DNA from: Shinella pollutisoli
GTDB taxonomy: Bacteria; Pseudomonadota; Alphaproteobacteria; Rhizobiales; Rhizobiaceae
NCBI RefSeq assembly: GCF_024609765.1
Contig: NZ_JANFDG010000005.1
Location: 1-64,000 of the forward strand
Direction of reading: 5' to 3'
DNA: 64,000 bases
The notes under the pieces: generated by a model
What the model was told of the DNA's origin: nothing
Database searches by the model: none
What the model saw: the letters and a program-made list of their open reading frames with translations, nothing else
In this document: piece after piece, positions 61,301 to 64,000 of the stretch
Layout of the letters: each line of letters opens with the position of its first letter
Position numbering within the stretch: position 1 is the first letter of the stretch
Program-made: the position numbers and the translations under genes

Positions 61301-64000
61301 CTAGAGCAAAAAGTCCCCCTTCGTGAGGTTCAGCGAGGCGTCGATCTTGATGGAGAAGTCGGCGGAGCCGTTGCCGTTGACGTCGCCATGGATGAAAGTA
61401 TCGCCGCCTTTCTTCTCGTAGCGAAGCTCGCCCGCCGTCTTGTGGAACTTTTCCGTGCCGATGAACAAGAAGGCCTGGTTGCCGCCGGCCTTGGTGTTCG
61501 CGTCGATCGCCTTGAGGTCGACCTTGTCGCCCTGCTTGTGGGAGAAATCGTCGAGCGTGTCGCGGCCGGACCTGCCGACGGTCGACTCCTTGATCGACTT
61601 GAAGACGAACCGGTCGGCGCCGGAGCCGCCGTGGAGATCGTCCGCGCCGAGGCCGCCCTGGAGCTTGTCGCCGCCCTTGCCGCCTTGCAGGGTGTCGTGT
61701 CCGGCCCCGCCCTTCAGTGTGTTCTTCCCGGCGTTGCCGACGATCTTGTTGGAAAGGCCGTTGCCGGTGCCGTCGATCGACTTCGTGCCGGTGAGCGTCA
61801 GGTTCTCGACATTGCCGGACAGCGTGAAGCTGACCGAGGCCTTGACGAGGTCGGAGCCTTCCTTCGCCTTCTCGACGATCCTGTCGTTCTTGTTGTCGAC
61901 GACATAGGCGTCGTTGCCCTTGCCGCCGAGAAGCCTGTCGGCGCCGCCCTTGCCGTCGATCTTGTCGTTGCCGCTGCCGCCCGCGAGCGTGTTGCGGGCG
62001 CCGTTGCCGACGAGCGCGTTGGAAAGGCCGTTGCCGATGCCGTTGATCGCCGTGGAGCCGGTGAGCGTCAGGTTCTCGACATTGCCGGACAGCGTGAAGC
62101 TGACCGAGGCCTTGACGAGGTCGGAGCCTTCCTTCGCCTTCTCGATGACCTTGTCGTTCGTGTTGTCGACGACATAGATGTCGTTGCCGGACCCGCCGGT
62201 AAGCGCATCGACGCCCGTCCCGCCGTCCAGCGTATCGTTGCCGGCCCTGCCGGAAAGGGTATCGGCGCCGCCCTGGCCCGCGAGCACATTGGCGACGTCG
62301 TCGCCGGCGATCACGTCGTCTCCCGCCCCGCCCGTGACCCTCTCGACCCGGTTCACCGTGTTCTCCGGCCCGAATGCCGCGCCGGCGAGAGTGAGGACCT
62401 GCAGCGTGCCGGCCGCGAGGTCGATCTTGATCTTCTGGTTCTGGTAGTTGAGGACGTAGGTGTCGATGCCGTCGCGGCCGTCGACATTGTCGGCGAACTG
62501 GCCGTCGCGAACGACGATGACATCGTTGCCCGCGCCGGCATCGATCGTGTCCGTCGAGAGGCCGCCCTCGATCTTGTCGTTGCCGCCGAGCGCGGTGATG
62601 GTGTTCTCGCCGGGGGTGCCGAAGATGATGTCGGCATCGTTGGTGGCGATGATATGCTCGAAGCCGATCATCTTCTCGCTGCCGAGGGCATTCGACGCCG
62701 TTCCGTTTGCGAGATCGAACGTCGCGCCCGCGACGCCGGAGCCGCTCCAGTCGATCGTGTCGATGCCGCTGCCGCCGTCATGGGCGTCGCTGTCGAGCGT
62801 CGAGGCGACGATCAGCTTGTCGTTGCCGGAGCCGCCGAAATATTTCTTGGTGACGCCGGCCTCGGTGATGGTGTCGTTGCCGTCGTGGCCGTACACCTCC
62901 CTGGCGTTGGCGGCAGCCGTGAAGACGTCGTTGCCGATCGTGCCGACCTGCTTCCTGTCCGGCAGATAGACGGGCGGGCTGTTGACGAAGTCGCGCGTGT
63001 CCATGATCTTGACGCGGACGTCGCCGCCGTCGTTCCAGGTGACGGAGAAGCGGCCGTCCGCGAAGGCGGCCATCTCGATCTCGGTGATCGATGCGCCGCC
63101 GGTGTCGTCCATGACGAACGGCCCGCCGATCGAGAACACGCTCTGGCCGGAGACGCCGAAGCGCGCGCCCATGAGCTGCCCGGTGGTGTCGTCGTCCCAT
63201 GCGATGATGAAGCTGCCGTCGGCAAGGCCGACGACGGCCGGCTCGTTCTGCGCGTTGGCGCCGTTCGCCGCCGCGAACGGGCCGCCGCCGGTCAGCGCCA
63301 CGCCCGCATTGCTGTAGACGCGGAAGCTGATGTCGCCGGCGCCGTCGGCGCGCTGGTAGGCGACGACGAAGTTGCCGCTGGCCAGGGCCGCGACCTGCGG
63401 GTCGGAGAGGCCGGCATCCAGGGCCGCGACCGTGGCGCTGGCGACGAAGGCGCCGGCCTGGTTGCGGACGTGAACGATCAGTTCGTCGGGCGTGCCGGCG
63501 GGGTTCTGGTTGACGAAGGCGACGGCGTAGTTGCCGTTGCTCAACGCCGCGACATCCGGCCTGCTTGCGTCCTCGCCGGTGCCGGTGTTGCCGGTCAGCA
63601 ACTGGATTTCCGCACCGAACGCATTGGTCGACGGATTGTAGGTGCGGATGACGATATTGTCCGATCCGTCCGCGTTGATGGTGTGATAGGCGGCCAGCAC
63701 CGACGTGGCGGAAGCCGAAGCGATGGTGGGGTCGATCGGGTTCGAGGTGCCCTGGTCGAAGAACAGCTCGGCGCTGAAACGCTGGGTGACGGCGAGGGTG
63801 GTGGGATTGAAGCTGTAGGTTTCGATGTTGAGATCGTCGAAGCTTCCGGTCTCGTCGTAGGCGAGGACGAAGCCGCCGTCGGCGAGCGCGGTGACGGTCG
63901 GATTGAACTCGCTGTCGCCGGTGTTGCGGGTGTTCAGGCGGATCTCGCCGGTGACGGCATTGCCGAGCACGTCGAAGACCCGGCCGATGATGTCGTTTCC
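61301..64000 (-). CDS. Large RTX-repeat protein with propeller-like N-terminal repeats (5' end outside window)
   Basis: At least 899 residues. The frame runs to the window edge without a start, so the true N-terminus lies to the right. From the visible N-terminus, six or more units of about 50 residues each carry a P.V..L.DG.F.V.W-type core, like FG-GAP/propeller repeats (TVTALADGGFVLAYDE, AVVGLADGSFIIAWDD). Then come RTX nonapeptides (GGxGxDxLxG) interrupted by two almost identical modules (SGNVENLTLTG...YVVDN.ND...EKAKEGSDLVKASVSFTL). The last 110 residues end TKGDFLL, a type I secretion signal, close to the end of the protein at 23406. Confidence 0.88.
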   Translation of the reverse strand, partial: GNDIIGRVFDVLGNAVTGEIRLNTRNTGDSEFNPTVTALADGGFVLAYDETGSFDDLNIETYSFNPTTLAVTQRFSAELFFDQGTSNPIDPTIASASATSVLAAYHTINADGSDNIVIRTYNPSTNAFGAEIQLLTGNTGTGEDASRPDVAALSNGNYAVAFVNQNPAGTPDELIVHVRNQAGAFVASATVAALDAGLSDPQVAALASGNFVVAYQRADGAGDISFRVYSNAGVALTGGGPFAAANGANAQNEPAVVGLADGSFIIAWDDDTTGQLMGARFGVSGQSVFSIGGPFVMDDTGGASITEIEMAAFADGRFSVTWNDGGDVRVKIMDTRDFVNSPPVYLPDRKQVGTIGNDVFTAAANAREVYGHDGNDTITEAGVTKKYFGGSGNDKLIVASTLDSDAHDGGSGIDTIDWSGSGVAGATFDLANGTASNALGSEKMIGFEHIIATNDADIIFGTPGENTITALGGNDKIEGGLSTDTIDAGAGNDVIVVRDGQFADNVDGRDGIDTYVLNYQNQKIKIDLAAGTLQVLTLAGAAFGPENTVNRVERVTGGAGDDVIAGDDVANVLAGQGGADTLSGRAGNDTLDGGTGVDALTGGSGNDIYVVDNTNDKVIEKAKEGSDLVKASVSFTLSGNVENLTLTGSTAINGIGNGLSNALVGNGARNTLAGGSGNDKIDGKGGADRLLGGKGNDAYVVDNKNDRIVEKAKEGSDLVKASVSFTLSGNVENLTLTGTKSIDGTGNGLSNKIVGNAGKNTLKGGAGHDTLQGGKGGDKLQGGLGADDLHGGSGADRFVFKSIKESTVGRSGRDTLDDFSHKQGDKVDLKAIDANTKAGGNQAFLFIGTEKFHKTAGELRYEKKGGDTFIHGDVNGNGSADFSIKIDASLNLTKGDFLL
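61787..62145 (-). repeat. Tandem duplication inside the large RTX gene
   Basis: The 89 bases 61787-61875 recur exactly at 62057-62145, an offset of 270 bases or 90 codons. Flanking bases continue with a few differences over the rest of each 90-codon unit. It encodes the ENLTLTG-type module of the protein. Confidence 0.85.

Noticed and set aside
61300-61440. tRNA gene after the MerR regulator
   Set aside because: A tRNA follows merR in some rhizobia, but no cloverleaf-like sequence is present and the RTX gene ends two bases after merR.

Overview
The window is a chromosomal segment of a high-GC alphaproteobacterium, almost certainly a member of the Rhizobiales and most like the Rhizobiaceae. 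The evidence is gene content and order: an SDR-uvrC-pgsA-moaD-moaE run, purN/purM next to perM-hdaA-ppk-ppx, hemB beside an ldtR-ldtP pair, glyA-nrdR-ribD-ribE-ribH-nusB, and bamE / cytochrome-bc1 chaperone / YceD / plsX-fabH-ihfA-merR. Intergenic palindromic repeats of the kind scattered through rhizobial genomes are also present. No genus is claimed. Nearly all of the window is ordinary core genome. I see no rRNA, tRNA, CRISPR array or prophage.

Layout. 1-170 is the right end of an IS200/IS605-like element that has replaced the 3' end of a secreted-protein gene. 118-3619 holds that gene, a lipoprotein and a CGNR zinc-finger regulator facing an orphan LivH-like permease across a palindromic promoter region. 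3624-7861 is an operon read leftwards (SDR, uvrC, pgsA, moaD, moaE). 8195-11505 carries an Omp25/31-type porin, a GST, a ribonuclease T2 lipoprotein, a small secreted protein and rlmJ. 11574-14662 has a molybdopterin oxidoreductase, a NudK-like Nudix hydrolase and a small acidic protein. 14728-16463 is purM-purN, followed by a 560-base mosaic of palindromic repeats. 17026-23316 is perM, hdaA, ppk, ppx and a DUF922 protease. 23406-24479 is a small RTX protein. 24523-28461 is rnd, a Tat-exported multicopper oxidase and an MFS carrier. 28584-29786 is an unrecognised two-domain protein and 29918-31705 is aspS. 31850-34266 is a P450 gene translationally coupled to a LpxL-type acyltransferase. 34454-38089 is a secreted protein and parC. 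38090-38703 is an AbrB/Doc toxin-antitoxin module. 38762-42874 has an EamA carrier, bpt, an RDD protein, hemB and a DUF6163-like protein. 43004-46380 is ldtR, ldtP and chrA. 46585-52542 is the glyA-nrdR-rib-nusB block, with a GGDEF gene inside it. 52557-56094 is an MFS carrier and hppA. 56168-61299 is bamE, the bc1 chaperone, YceD, plsX, fabH, ihfA and a MerR regulator. 61301-64000 is a large RTX protein whose start lies outside the window.

How the genes fit together. Polyphosphate synthesis and breakdown (ppk, ppx), with a Pho-box-like sequence in front of ppk, sit beside the replication regulator hdaA. Cell-envelope functions recur: pgsA, plsX, fabH, bamE, ldtP with its regulator, and an acyltransferase coupled to a P450. 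Molybdopterin synthase (moaD/moaE) and a molybdenum enzyme are both present, about 7 kb apart.

The least ordinary signals are five. ribD carries a perfect 38-base inverted repeat translated in frame. The CGNR regulator and the LivH-like gene are separated by a 28-base palindrome that may contain two face-to-face promoters for leaderless messages. The AbrB/Doc module has a doubled 8-base operator-like site over its promoter. The P450/acyltransferase pair has no obvious described pathway. Two intergenic hairpins about 44 kb apart share the same leader and core.
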